This document shows positions 34,633 through 43,372 of a DNA stretch of 64,000 bases, piece after piece. A program made the position numbers and the translations under genes. Under the pieces are notes generated by a model that had not been told where the DNA came from, ran no database searches, and saw only the letters and a list, made by a program, of their open reading frames with translations. Every line of letters begins with the position of its first letter. Positions within the stretch are counted from its first letter, which is position 1. The stretch covers positions 124,001 to 188,000 of the forward strand of contig NZ_KB894685.1 of assembly GCF_000374565.1 (NCBI RefSeq). Reading direction: 5' to 3'. The stretch comes from Siminovitchia fordii DSM 16014 = CIP 108821 (GTDB lineage Bacteria; Bacillota; Bacilli; Bacillales; Bacillaceae_C).

Positions 34633-35718
34633 CTATTTATTTACCTCCACTGATTCTCCCCAATAGTAGTCGCTGATAACGTCTGCAAGTGCATCTACTG
34701 TCCGATTCAATTCTTCCTCAGTATTATCCACTCCGCCTATTTCAATTAATAAAGAATTCTCGGACAAGTCCTGATTATAGACCCCGTTATTTCCGCCAGC
34801 CTTTGTTTTACCAAAAACTCCGCGTGAAAGGCCTGGATACTTTTTCTGAATGGAGTGGTGCAGATTGGTAGCAAATTCTAGATTTTTTTCGTAATTAGGA
34901 TGAGCTTCACCAACTACAAACAGGCATTTGGCGAATTTTTCCCCATTGACTGTCGTGGTGGTCACCGCCCTTCTAAGAGAGTCTCGATGGATGTCAATGT
35001 AATACTGTACCTGTTTGTTTTGTTTCATCGCTTCAACTACTACCTCTCTTGAAGCTGTATAGGACTGCTCGTACCCCATACCTCTTTTTTTAAGGATTCC
35101 TTGTATGTCTTTATTATTTACTAATGTTTTGATTCCTTTTTCCTCAAGTTTCTTTCCCAGCCTCTGCCCAAGCAGGGTTACATTTTTTTCTTTATGCCAA
35201 GCAAGGTTCGGATTCTTCACTCCGGGAAGCATCGGCAAAAAAGATTCCGTATTATGAGTGGAATAAATAAAGACGGCATGATCCCTTGTTTGTAGTTCCT
35301 CCTCAGGTTTTTCTTCCGAGTATTCCTCACCGCCCTCATAAACATCAAAATCAGCAGGCGGCGGAGATTCAATAGGAAGGTTTGTAAAATCGGTCCCTTT
35401 ACCTGCCACGATGATTTTAGGGGTGGCAGCATTTAGTCCTGGTATTTCACTGATCAAAAAAGATTTCATGTTTCTAAGGTTGATATTTGTGAACAGTTCC
35501 AAAGCGTCTTTCCCGAATGAACGTTTATGCCCTTCTGGAAGAACGCTTTTTAAAGCCTGATTTTCCAAAGACATGACGTAAAGAAAAGAATCGGTTCTAC
35601 TAGGATCATTGCCGATAAAAGACAGTAAACTGATTTTTACACTTGAAAAGGCAATCAAGGAAACTAGACAAAATAGAGCAGTAACGGTTACGAAGAATTT
35701 GGCAGCAAGTTTTAGCAT
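34633..35718 (-). CDS. spoIIP: Stage II sporulation protein P (SpoIIP)
   Basis: SpoIIP is a membrane-anchored peptidoglycan amidase/endopeptidase of the DMP complex that drives engulfment in sporulation. The 361 aa protein has an N-terminal membrane anchor (about 5-30). A variable linker follows, and then the SpoIIP catalytic domain with STHNTESF, YIDIHRDS and the C-terminal LLIEIGG, which carry the zinc-site residues. The start is ATG at 35718 behind AAAGGATG; an ATG three codons earlier overlaps that site. It is not next to gpr, the usual spoIIP context, so it may be a second copy. Confidence 0.88.
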   Translation of the reverse strand: MLKLAAKFFVTVTALFCLVSLIAFSSVKISLLSFIGNDPSRTDSFLYVMSLENQALKSVLPEGHKRSFGKDALELFTNINLRNMKSFLISEIPGLNAATPKIIVAGKGTDFTNLPIESPPPADFDVYEGGEEYSEEKPEEELQTRDHAVFIYSTHNTESFLPMLPGVKNPNLAWHKEKNVTLLGQRLGKKLEEKGIKTLVNNKDIQGILKKRGMGYEQSYTASREVVVEAMKQNKQVQYYIDIHRDSLRRAVTTTTVNGEKFAKCLFVVGEAHPNYEKNLEFATNLHHSIQKKYPGLSRGVFGKTKAGGNNGVYNQDLSENSLLIEIGGVDNTEEELNRTVDALADVISDYYWGESVEVNK

Positions 35719-35787
35719 TGTTTTCATCCTTTATCTTTTAGCGTGTTTATTCATTTATATGAAAATAATGAGAGACTATGATATAAA

Positions 35788-35824
35788 AAAATCCATGAAC
35801 TCTTTCAGAGTCCATGGATTCCTC
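35788..35824 (-). terminator. Terminator of the DUF488 gene
   Basis: AATCCATG and CATGGATT enclose an inner ACTCT/AGAGT pairing, with seven T following on the minus strand. Confidence 0.85.
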
Positions 35825-35838
35825 TTGTATAATTGATA

Positions 35839-36204
35839 CTACCGGCTGCTCTCCAAAATGAATTCTCTGAGAACGACTGCCTGATTATGTCTTTCATCTT
35901 TGGCACTGTATAGCAAAGTTACATTTTCAACTTTCAGCCTCTCTTTCAATTCTTTCAACTTCTTGCGGCATTCTTCATTTTCCTCCAAGAAGGATAGATA
36001 TTGCTTCCTGAACAATGGAAATTTTTCAGGGTCATGCTGAAACCATTTTCTCAGTTCGGCACTTGGAGCAAGCTCTTTCATCCACTCATCGATTCGTGCT
36101 CTTTCCTTCGACATTCCCCGCGGCCAAATCCGATCCACCAAAACACGGAACCCGTCATCCGGTGAGGGATTATCATAAATTCTTTTCATTCTGACACTGC
36201 CCAT
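35839..36204 (-). CDS. DUF488 family protein, YeaO-like
   Basis: The 121 aa soluble protein has the DUF488 signature near its N-terminus (RVLVDRIWPRGMSKE). It then has WMKELAPSAELRKWF and the C-terminal VTLLYSAKDERHNQAVVL. The family has no settled function. It starts with ATG behind GGAAGGAG, is monocistronic, and ends in its own terminator. Confidence 0.85.
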   Translation of the reverse strand: MGSVRMKRIYDNPSPDDGFRVLVDRIWPRGMSKERARIDEWMKELAPSAELRKWFQHDPEKFPLFRKQYLSFLEENEECRKKLKELKERLKVENVTLLYSAKDERHNQAVVLREFILESSR

Positions 36205-36395
36205 AGGAACTCCTTCCAGTAAATCATTTTTGTTCTTGGTATTGTGTGATTTATACTATCATAAGGTATTGTGAGTTGTGTCGTACAATAGTAGAAGATT
36301 ATTTTAAAATCAGCTTCTTAAGGAATCTTCCTAAAAGGGGCAGCTCCGAACGCGAGAAAGGATGCCAAAAAACAAGTATTGCCACTCAGGAGTTT

Positions 36396-38444
36396 TTAGT
36401 AGGTTTTTCTGTTCCAAAATCGGTGTTCCGAAATGGCCTTTATAAATTCTTCTAAAAATTCGCTTGGTGCATCCCCCATTACAATTCCGGCATTGCTTGG
36501 CAGATTCAGGTACTCAATTAGTTCCCTTCCCTGATAGGATGCCCCAATCGGCTTATAATGGATAAACGCTTCATTGATAAAATAAGCAGCGGACTCAAAA
36601 AATTGATGGCTGGTGTCTTCTCCACCAACAACGTAGATTGAATCAAATAATACAGAGTCACCAGTAAGGAATGTCTGCGCAACCTCCAGTTCATCCCCGT
36701 TTTCGCCTTTTATGAAGCCTTGCTTTTCCCCAACGGTAACAGGATGCGTCCCTATGTTCTTTAAAGCTTCCATGATTACTGGCACGTTTTTATTAAAGCG
36801 TTCTCCGACTAAAACGGCAATTTTTCGGGTATCCGGTTTTTTTACTGTGTTCTCTTGGCTTAGCGCTGGCGAGGATTTTTTTACTTTTGGTCCCCGGTTT
36901 ATAACAGGCTGTTGAACTCCAACGTTTTTAGCTACTCTTTGCGCCAGCTCCAGATCAACATTTGAAAACATATCTACCACTTGCTGTCGAACATTCTTCT
37001 CCTTGCACATACCAAGCTCAAAACTGAAAGCCTCAATAATATGCTCCTTTTCCGGCTCGCTCATCGAATTCCAAAACAAAACGGCATGTGAAAAATGATC
37101 TTTGAAACTGTCACTTCTCGCCACTACTTTTCGGCCATCGATTTTTTCTTGATAATGTGTGTATCCGCCCTCATCCACGGACGAGAGTGAAGGTGTATTA
37201 TTTGCAAGAGAATTTTTATGATAGCTGACTCGTCCAACATTGATTGTTTGTCGCCCATAGCCATCCCGTTGATTATTGTGGAAAGGACAAACAGGCCGAT
37301 TTATTGGCAGCTCAAGAAAATTTGGTCCGCCAAGCCGAATCAACTGAGTATCCGTATAGGAAAACAGCCTTCCCTGAAGAAGAGGATCATTCGTGAAATC
37401 GATACCGGGAACAACATTGCCCGGATGGAAGGCAACCTGTTCTGTTTCCGCAAAGACATTGTCAACGTTTCGATTCAATGTCATTTTCCCAATGATTTTT
37501 ACCGGAACATCTTCTTCAGGCCATATCTTGGTCGGATCCAAAATATCGAAATCGAACACGAATTCGTCTTTTTCGGAAATAATCTGTACACCAAGCTCAT
37601 ATTCCGGATAATCTCCGCATTCAATTGATTCATAGAGGTCCTGCCGATGGAAGTCCGGATTCTTCCCGTTTAATTTTTGTGCTTCATCCCAAACAACAGA
37701 ATGGACTCCAAGCGTTGGCTTCCAATGGAATTTCACAAAAAATGCTTCTCCATCTTCATTTATAAAGCGGAATGTATGGACTCCAAACCCTTCCATCATC
37801 CTAAAGCTTCTGGGAATTGCCCGATCAGACATAGCCCACATGATCATATGCGCCGATTCCTGATTGTTCGCAACAAAATCCCAAAATGTATCATGCGCTG
37901 TCGCTGCCTGGGGTATTTCATTATGCGGTTCAGGTTTCACCGCATGGATCAGATCAGGGAACTTGACAGCGTCCTGAATGAAAAAGACAGGGATATTATT
38001 TCCAACCAAATCATAATTGCCTTCCTCTGTGTAAAATTTTGTGGCAAAACCCCGGACATCCCGTGCCAGTTCGCCGGATCCACGTGAGCCAACTACTGTT
38101 GAAAACCTGACGAAAACCGGCGTTTTGCTCCCAGGTTCCTGCAAAAACTTTGCTTTTGTATATTTCTTCATCGATTCATAAAGTTCAAATTCTCCATGTG
38201 CCGCATATCCCCTGGCATGGACTACCCTTTCCGGTATACGCTCATGGTCGAAGTGAGTCATTTTTTCACGGAAGTGAAAATCCTCCATTAGGGTAGGCCC
38301 GCGTTCACCGGCCTTCAGAGAGAATTCATCTTCTGAAACTCTCAATCCTTGATTCGTTGTCATCTTTTTTCCTTCATCATGGGCTCGGTAATTCTCCAAC
38401 TGTTTATCTTTGCTGTCAGCAAGCTCTTTCTTATTACCTCTCAT
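36396..38444 (-). CDS. katE: Large-subunit catalase (KatE/HPII clade)
   Basis: This haem catalase breaks down hydrogen peroxide. The 682 aa length marks a clade 2 large-subunit enzyme with an extra C-terminal flavodoxin-like domain (about 535-682, starting KIAVLVGERFNKN). The catalytic core shows the distal histidine in RVVHARGYAAHG and the family stretches FVRFSTVVGSRGSGE and NNIPVFFIQDA. The start is ATG at 38444 behind GGGAGGAG. A sigma-B-type promoter lies just upstream, as for the general-stress catalase KatE of B. subtilis. Confidence 0.93.
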   Translation of the reverse strand: MRGNKKELADSKDKQLENYRAHDEGKKMTTNQGLRVSEDEFSLKAGERGPTLMEDFHFREKMTHFDHERIPERVVHARGYAAHGEFELYESMKKYTKAKFLQEPGSKTPVFVRFSTVVGSRGSGELARDVRGFATKFYTEEGNYDLVGNNIPVFFIQDAVKFPDLIHAVKPEPHNEIPQAATAHDTFWDFVANNQESAHMIMWAMSDRAIPRSFRMMEGFGVHTFRFINEDGEAFFVKFHWKPTLGVHSVVWDEAQKLNGKNPDFHRQDLYESIECGDYPEYELGVQIISEKDEFVFDFDILDPTKIWPEEDVPVKIIGKMTLNRNVDNVFAETEQVAFHPGNVVPGIDFTNDPLLQGRLFSYTDTQLIRLGGPNFLELPINRPVCPFHNNQRDGYGRQTINVGRVSYHKNSLANNTPSLSSVDEGGYTHYQEKIDGRKVVARSDSFKDHFSHAVLFWNSMSEPEKEHIIEAFSFELGMCKEKNVRQQVVDMFSNVDLELAQRVAKNVGVQQPVINRGPKVKKSSPALSQENTVKKPDTRKIAVLVGERFNKNVPVIMEALKNIGTHPVTVGEKQGFIKGENGDELEVAQTFLTGDSVLFDSIYVVGGEDTSHQFFESAAYFINEAFIHYKPIGASYQGRELIEYLNLPSNAGIVMGDAPSEFLEEFIKAISEHRFWNRKTY

Positions 38445-38483
38445 TTTTATTTCTCCTCCCCACATTAAGGCTATATATAGCAA

Positions 38484-38508
38484 CTACCCCACAATCCTTT
38501 TATAAAAC
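38484..38508 (-). promoter_or_regulatory. Candidate sigma-B promoter of katE
   Basis: GTTTTA and GGGTAG are separated by 13 bp on the minus strand, each one base from the sigma-B consensus (GTTTAA, GGGWAW). It sits about 40 bp before the katE start codon. Confidence 0.65.
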
Positions 38509-38558
38509 TAACTATTTTGGTTCACTTTTGATAACGAGTGGATTTTTTCCATGCAAAA

Positions 38559-38583
38559 ACCGGTCCCGTTGAGGACCGGTCGC
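38559..38583 (-). terminator. Terminator of the M14 carboxypeptidase gene
   Basis: ACCGGTCC and GGACCGGT form a perfect stem around a 7 nt loop, and a T-run follows on the minus strand. Confidence 0.88.
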
Positions 38584-38592
38584 ATTGAATGA

Positions 38593-41001
38593 TTATTCAC
38601 TGTAAATCGCATTAGACAATAGTCGGAACAAATAGTCTGTATGATCGCGGAAACCTGCTTCCAGCCCGATCATTATGACATCTTTGTTGTTATCCTTGAC
38701 AATAACAGGCTGGCCTTTTGCTCCTGTACGATTCCGCCAATGACCTGCAACAAAGAAGTCATCTGAGTTTTTGTATCTTGCCAAAACAGTATAACCGTCT
38801 GTATTCGTATACCACGCCGGGCGGTAGACAAATCCATAATCGGTTGATTTATATCCTGCCGTCAGCGGGGACGGCTGATAATCAACCAATACAATACCAT
38901 TGCTGTCCGACCCTCCAGCGCTGACTCCGGCACTTGCCAATCCCATCGACCTTGTTGCCAGCGATGCTCCAGCACCGACAGCAATATATTTTCCGCCACT
39001 GTCGACAAATGCGTTCACTTTATCCCTGAACTGCTGAACTTGAGCATTGGATTCCAGTCCAAATTCCTTATTTGCTCCAGTTAAAACAGAGACCATGCTT
39101 TGTGATCCGCTGTACACAAATACATCAGTACCCTCGAGTCCATTAACTGCTACTTCTCTAGGAGTCTTTTCCTTAACATTAAAGCCGAGCCGTTCTAATG
39201 CCAGTTTGGTTCCCGCGTGAGATTGCATCTTGCCGATTCCTCCATCGCGCAAGATTGTCACCTTCAAATCTTGTATTTGTGCCGCATTTTCAGGTACTGC
39301 ACCAGATTTAATTGCAATGCCCGATTCTTTTACCAGCTTCTTGATAGTCGGGTTCATTCCGCTTTCAAGATGGAAATCACCGTTATCAGCTCGTTTCACG
39401 GTAAATCCGTTTTGAATCAATGAGTTTACAAGCTGTACAGCTTTCACGGACGTATTGGGAATAACATAAGGTCCTTTGCCTATCAACTCGCCATCGTTGT
39501 TGACATGTTTGACTTCCTTCGTATGGAGGCTGAAGCTGCTCTTTTCAGGTACCTCAACTGCTTCAAACCCCCATAATTCAGGAAGGTTCCACGCTGAAAT
39601 GTCGTACATGCTTGGTGTGTCGTTGGAAATATCTTCTCCGTCCCATAGCATGGTATTGGCTAGGCCAGCCTTCGCCTGATCCATTTCAACCAGGTAAGTT
39701 CCTTTTGGATAGTTTTTTCCTTCAAAAGTAAACCCCTTTTGCGCTTCAGTTACAACAATGCCGTTAGCGATTAAGTGTTCAACTGCTTTCTTGGTTATGG
39801 TCCCATCTATTTCATTCTCCGGAAGGATATAAGCTTTCGGGAAAAATCCTTCTTTATGGTATGGGTGATCGAAGTTGATTCCGCGCTTAAACATTTCGAT
39901 TTGATCCTTCACCATACCTACTTTATTTTCGCTTGAATATTTTAAAGCACCCATGACTGCATCATAAAGCCACTTTACTCCATCCCAGTCATTTGTCGGG
40001 GTTTCAAGTGTATAACCGTAAGAACCATGATACATGGCGTACATCGGTGTGAAAATAGGAGGATAATCATCCCATCCGGACGAGCTGTCACGGATCGGAA
40101 TCCTGGTACTTGTCATCTTATGATAATCTACTTTTGACACGGCCGTATTTGTATTTTCATATGTATCCTTATTGGCCAAAATTTCCGATTCCATGGCTTC
40201 CGCCTGCTTCATTGCCCACTTCAAGAACAGATCATATTGATAGTTCGGATTATGCGGTGGTGTACAAGGTTCAATCAATCCCTGCTTCGTTCCTCCTGAC
40301 TGTTTAACATATCCGTGGAGATCCAGGAATACCATAGGGTTCCATTCCGTGATCAAATCTACCATCTGTTTGGTTTCAGATTGGGAACCGGTGATAAAAT
40401 CCCTGTTCAGGTCGATTCCATTTCCATTAAATCGGGTCGCATCAATCCGTCCGTCGGGATTTGCAACTACGTTAAAGACAATGATATGATCCTTTAATAT
40501 TTGCTTTGTCACATCGTCATTATCATTTGCAAATCTATCTATTAAATGGAGGATGGAGTCCGTGCCAGCAAACTCTGTTCCATGAATAGACCCGTTGATC
40601 ATGACGGGAATTTTCAAATCAGGATGCTTGTCTATAAAGTCCTGGGCCTTGTCGGGATTTTTAAACATCTGCTTCCGTATGGCTTGGTATTTCCCAAATT
40701 TCCCTTTTGCTTGCGGATCGGAAACTGTAACAACGAACATATCGTGGCCATCAGAAGAGACTCCCCGCTTTTCAATTGTGACGCGGTTGCTGCTTTTCGT
40801 AACTTCTGTCAATTTCGTCTCTAACTTGGAATATTTGACAAAATTGTAATTCTCACTATTGAAAAGGCTTTCATCCTTTTCGGCAAAATTAGTTTCATAT
40901 ACATTTACGTTGTGCCATTGAAAAGGAGATTCCGCCAATACACCTAAAGGTGCTGAAAGCAAACTGGCAGTAAGGACACCGGCAACCATTTTCTTCTTCA
41001 T
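38593..41001 (-). CDS. Secreted M14 family zinc carboxypeptidase
   Basis: An exported peptidase of 802 aa. The signal peptide is about 1-23 (MKKKMVAGVLTASLLSAPLG). An M14 domain spans about 60-360. The first zinc motif is HGTE (His140, Glu143). The downstream DLNRDF and the third ligand in LDLHGY are present. The remaining 400 residues look like glutamine-amidotransferase-type and beta-rich domains with no cell-wall anchor I can see. The start is ATG at 41001 behind GGGAGG. It is monocistronic with a strong terminator. It probably degrades extracellular proteins or peptides. Confidence 0.88.
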   Translation of the reverse strand: MKKKMVAGVLTASLLSAPLGVLAESPFQWHNVNVYETNFAEKDESLFNSENYNFVKYSKLETKLTEVTKSSNRVTIEKRGVSSDGHDMFVVTVSDPQAKGKFGKYQAIRKQMFKNPDKAQDFIDKHPDLKIPVMINGSIHGTEFAGTDSILHLIDRFANDNDDVTKQILKDHIIVFNVVANPDGRIDATRFNGNGIDLNRDFITGSQSETKQMVDLITEWNPMVFLDLHGYVKQSGGTKQGLIEPCTPPHNPNYQYDLFLKWAMKQAEAMESEILANKDTYENTNTAVSKVDYHKMTSTRIPIRDSSSGWDDYPPIFTPMYAMYHGSYGYTLETPTNDWDGVKWLYDAVMGALKYSSENKVGMVKDQIEMFKRGINFDHPYHKEGFFPKAYILPENEIDGTITKKAVEHLIANGIVVTEAQKGFTFEGKNYPKGTYLVEMDQAKAGLANTMLWDGEDISNDTPSMYDISAWNLPELWGFEAVEVPEKSSFSLHTKEVKHVNNDGELIGKGPYVIPNTSVKAVQLVNSLIQNGFTVKRADNGDFHLESGMNPTIKKLVKESGIAIKSGAVPENAAQIQDLKVTILRDGGIGKMQSHAGTKLALERLGFNVKEKTPREVAVNGLEGTDVFVYSGSQSMVSVLTGANKEFGLESNAQVQQFRDKVNAFVDSGGKYIAVGAGASLATRSMGLASAGVSAGGSDSNGIVLVDYQPSPLTAGYKSTDYGFVYRPAWYTNTDGYTVLARYKNSDDFFVAGHWRNRTGAKGQPVIVKDNNKDVIMIGLEAGFRDHTDYLFRLLSNAIYSE

Positions 41002-41202
41002 GTGAGCATTTCCCTCCCGTTTTATCAAAATTATCTAACTATTTATATTTTATTATATTTTTTCTTTCTCGGTTATCCGACGAAACTCCCTTTTAAAATG
41101 TCGTAGACAGGTACATGATCCTAGAAAAGGCATCATCTTTTTGTGTTTATGATGGAGATAATCGTTAAAATATGTGAAATTTGCAGTTATTCATCATTTA
41201 AT

Positions 41203-41227
41203 GTTTCAAATAGAATTGTTTGGGAAA
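41203..41227 (+). promoter_or_regulatory. Sigma-B promoter of the KGG stress-protein gene
   Basis: GTTTCA and GGGAAA are spaced by exactly 13 bp. The -10 is a perfect match to the sigma-B consensus GGGWAW, and the -35 matches GTTTAA in five of six positions. A GGAGG ribosome site follows within 15 bp. Confidence 0.8.
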
Positions 41228-41252
41228 AAAAATAAAGGAGGAGTTTTTCACA

Positions 41253-41468
41253 ATGGCAGACAAAAGAAATAACGATCATAAAATGACAGTGGAAGAAGCG
41301 GGACGTAAAGGCGGGGAAGCAACTGCGCGAAACCATGATAAAGAATTCTACCAAGAAATCGGCCGTAAAGGCGGAGAGGCTACTTCAAAGAATCATGATA
41401 AAGACTTTTACGAAGATATTGGCCATAAAGGCGGGAAAGCCCGCGCAAAACAACGTGACGATGAATAA
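41253..41468 (+). CDS. KGG-repeat general stress protein, GsiB-like
   Basis: The 71 aa hydrophilic protein contains three copies of a unit of about 20 residues centred on RKGGEATARNHDKEFY, the KGG repeat of B. subtilis GsiB and plant LEA-type desiccation proteins. It has no hydrophobic core and is probably disordered. The start is ATG behind GGAGG; an open frame upstream is not used. The sigma-B promoter in front fits induction by stress or starvation. Confidence 0.9.
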   Translation: MADKRNNDHKMTVEEAGRKGGEATARNHDKEFYQEIGRKGGEATSKNHDKDFYEDIGHKGGKARAKQRDDE

Positions 41469-41476
41469 ATCATGAA

Positions 41477-41510
41477 AGAGCGCAGATCCAACTGGGGATC
41501 TGTGCTTTAG
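41477..41510 (+). terminator. Terminator of the KGG stress-protein gene
   Basis: GCGCAGATCC and GGATCTGTGC pair with a G-T wobble around a short loop; a short T-run follows. Confidence 0.8.
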
Positions 41511-41665
41511 CATGTTGACAGTAAAAAGGAGCAGCCGTCACCCTATTCGTCACTGTTTGTTGTTTACCCCATCCTTTGCAATATGATGGACAAGCTCTCA
41601 TTTTTCGTGACTATTACCGCTCTTTCGGTTACGATGGCTGTATAATACTTGAAGGAGAGAAGAAA

Positions 41666-42166
41666 ATGTTCAACGAAAAATTGGCGGAAGCATTAAACAA
41701 ACAAATGAACAATGAATTTTATTCCGCACAGAGCTATATGGCGATGGCTGCTTACTGCGAGCATAACAATTATCTTGGATTTGCCCATTTCTATCTCCAG
41801 CAGGCAGAAGAGGAACGCTCCCATGGCATGAAGATATACAAGTATTTGAATGACCGTGGCGTGCATGTGAGATTTTCTGCTTTATCTGAACCGAAGACCG
41901 ACTATTCTTCAGTTCTGGATACGTTTGAAAGTGCTTTGTGGCAGGAAAAAGAAGTGACGAAAAACATTTATGACTTAACGGATCTAGCTTGGGAATTCAA
42001 AGAACATGCTACCATTTCATTCCTTGGATGGTTTTTGGATGAACAGGTTGAAGAAGAAGCGTCCTTTGAAACACACATAGACTACTTGAAGCGTATCGGC
42101 AATGATCAAAATGCCCTCTTTGTCTATGAAAATGAATTGAGTAAAAGAAATACCTCAGCTGAATAA
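41666..42166 (+). CDS. ftnA: Ferritin (iron-storage protein)
   Basis: This non-haem ferritin of 166 aa forms a four-helix bundle that stores iron as a mineral core. Ferroxidase-centre residues are visible: Glu17 (NNEFYSAQ), Glu50 and His53 (EEERSHGMK), and Glu94 and a following EQVEEEASF block for the second iron. The start is ATG at 41666 behind GAAGGAG. An earlier in-frame ATG has no ribosome site. No Fur or PerR box was found immediately upstream. Confidence 0.93.
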   Translation: MFNEKLAEALNKQMNNEFYSAQSYMAMAAYCEHNNYLGFAHFYLQQAEEERSHGMKIYKYLNDRGVHVRFSALSEPKTDYSSVLDTFESALWQEKEVTKNIYDLTDLAWEFKEHATISFLGWFLDEQVEEEASFETHIDYLKRIGNDQNALFVYENELSKRNTSAE

Positions 42167-42173
42167 TAGAACA

Positions 42174-42212
42174 ATGGCCCTGAAGCAGTAACGGCTTCGA
42201 GGGCCATTTTTC
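42174..42212. terminator. Shared terminator between ferritin and the xanthine dehydrogenase operon
   Basis: AATGGCCCT and AGGGCCATT form the stem, with an inner GAAGC/GCTTC pairing. The two genes converge here, and a T-run follows on the plus strand. Confidence 0.85.
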
Positions 42213-42215
42213 TTC

Positions 42216-42533
42216 CTATATCACCGGTTCTATAAATACATCCATTATTCCACCGCAAATGCCACCGTCTTCATACATCAGGCCTTCCGTCAAATCGACC
42301 TTATATTGCATTGGCATCCCCTTTTCTATGACAGCGAAGGCCCTTTCAATGACTTCAGCTTCCCCACAGCCGCCTCCAATTGTTCCAAATATTTTACCGT
42401 CAGGATAAATAAGCATCTTCGCGCCTGTCTCCCTTGGCGTTGACCCCTTTGTACGAATGATCGTGGCAATCGCTGCCTTGATCCCCTTTTCTCGAATGGA
42501 CATGACCTTTTCGAATACTTCAAGGGTATTCAT
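42216..42533 (-). CDS. XdhC-type molybdenum-cofactor insertion protein, short N-terminal form
   Basis: This 105 aa protein corresponds to the XdhC_CoxI domain, with the conserved ATIIRTKGSTPRETGAKM and FGTIGGGCGEAEVIERA stretches. XdhC binds and sulfurates the molybdenum cofactor and hands it to xanthine dehydrogenase. Full-length XdhC carries a Rossmann domain after this region. Here that part is supplied by the preceding gene, with a 4 bp ATGA overlap. It is the last gene of the operon. Confidence 0.85.
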   Translation of the reverse strand: MNTLEVFEKVMSIREKGIKAAIATIIRTKGSTPRETGAKMLIYPDGKIFGTIGGGCGEAEVIERAFAVIEKGMPMQYKVDLTEGLMYEDGGICGGIMDVFIEPVI

Positions 42534-43363
42534 TTTTTCACTCTCTCCCTAAACTTCAATTGCGAATAGCTCGGTATTTTTTCTTTTAATGATTTCCCGC
42601 TTTTTCTGTTTTTCACTTTTAAAATTTCTGCCATGATGCTGACAGCAATTTCAGCAGGTGTCTGCCCTCCAATATCCAGGCCCACCGGCGAATAAATATT
42701 GGTAAAATTATGATCGGTAAATTCATCTTTCAATTGCTCGAAAACCCCGGATATCCGGCGCCGGCTCCCTATCATTCCGATATATGCTGTCCGCCGCTCC
42801 TGTTCAATTGCCTCTTCTTTTCTTAATAGTTCTTGCAGACTGACAACATCAAACTTATGTCCTCTTGTAAGCAAGACGATAAATGTATTAGGATTGACGG
42901 GAAGGTTTTTAAAAAATTTAACATATGGAGTGCAGATAACTTCATCTGCTGTTGGGAATCTCTCCTTGTTTGCAAACTCGAACCGATCATCAATGACCGT
43001 AACATGGAATCCAGTCATTTTCCCTATTTCCACGACAGGCTCAGATACATGACCGGCGCCGGCAACAATAAGACTGGGCGGTTTCGGAAAAACCTCCATA
43101 TAGCATTCAATCTGACTATGCCGATGTTCAAATTGTACGGCTTTTGTAAGACCTTTTTTAAAAATTGGTATGACCTGATCAAAAATAGCTGTTTGAAGCT
43201 CGCTTGAAAGCTCCACATCACCTAAAACGATCCGATCTTTCTGAAGAAGAATTTTCGAACCAATCAATGATTTGTCAGAATGACTTGTAATCGTAACAAG
43301 AGCAACATCATCCTGATGTTCCTTGATGGACTGCAAAAGCTTCTCATACATTTGTTTGCTCAT
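42530..43363 (-). CDS. XdhC family protein with Rossmann domain
   Basis: This 277 aa XdhC-family protein has an N-terminal region that only weakly resembles XdhC_CoxI. The C-terminal Rossmann domain begins PSLIVAGAGHVSEPVVEIG, followed by IVLLTRGHKFD and YIGMIGSRRR. The closing GLDIGGQTPAEIAVSIMAEIL block is typical of XdhC/PucA. It probably works with the short XdhC-type protein encoded next to it in maturing the dehydrogenase. The start is ATG at 43363; a TTG codon directly before it is unlikely. Confidence 0.85.
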   Translation of the reverse strand: MSKQMYEKLLQSIKEHQDDVALVTITSHSDKSLIGSKILLQKDRIVLGDVELSSELQTAIFDQVIPIFKKGLTKAVQFEHRHSQIECYMEVFPKPPSLIVAGAGHVSEPVVEIGKMTGFHVTVIDDRFEFANKERFPTADEVICTPYVKFFKNLPVNPNTFIVLLTRGHKFDVVSLQELLRKEEAIEQERRTAYIGMIGSRRRISGVFEQLKDEFTDHNFTNIYSPVGLDIGGQTPAEIAVSIMAEILKVKNRKSGKSLKEKIPSYSQLKFRERVKK

Positions 43364-43372
43364 CAATATGCA

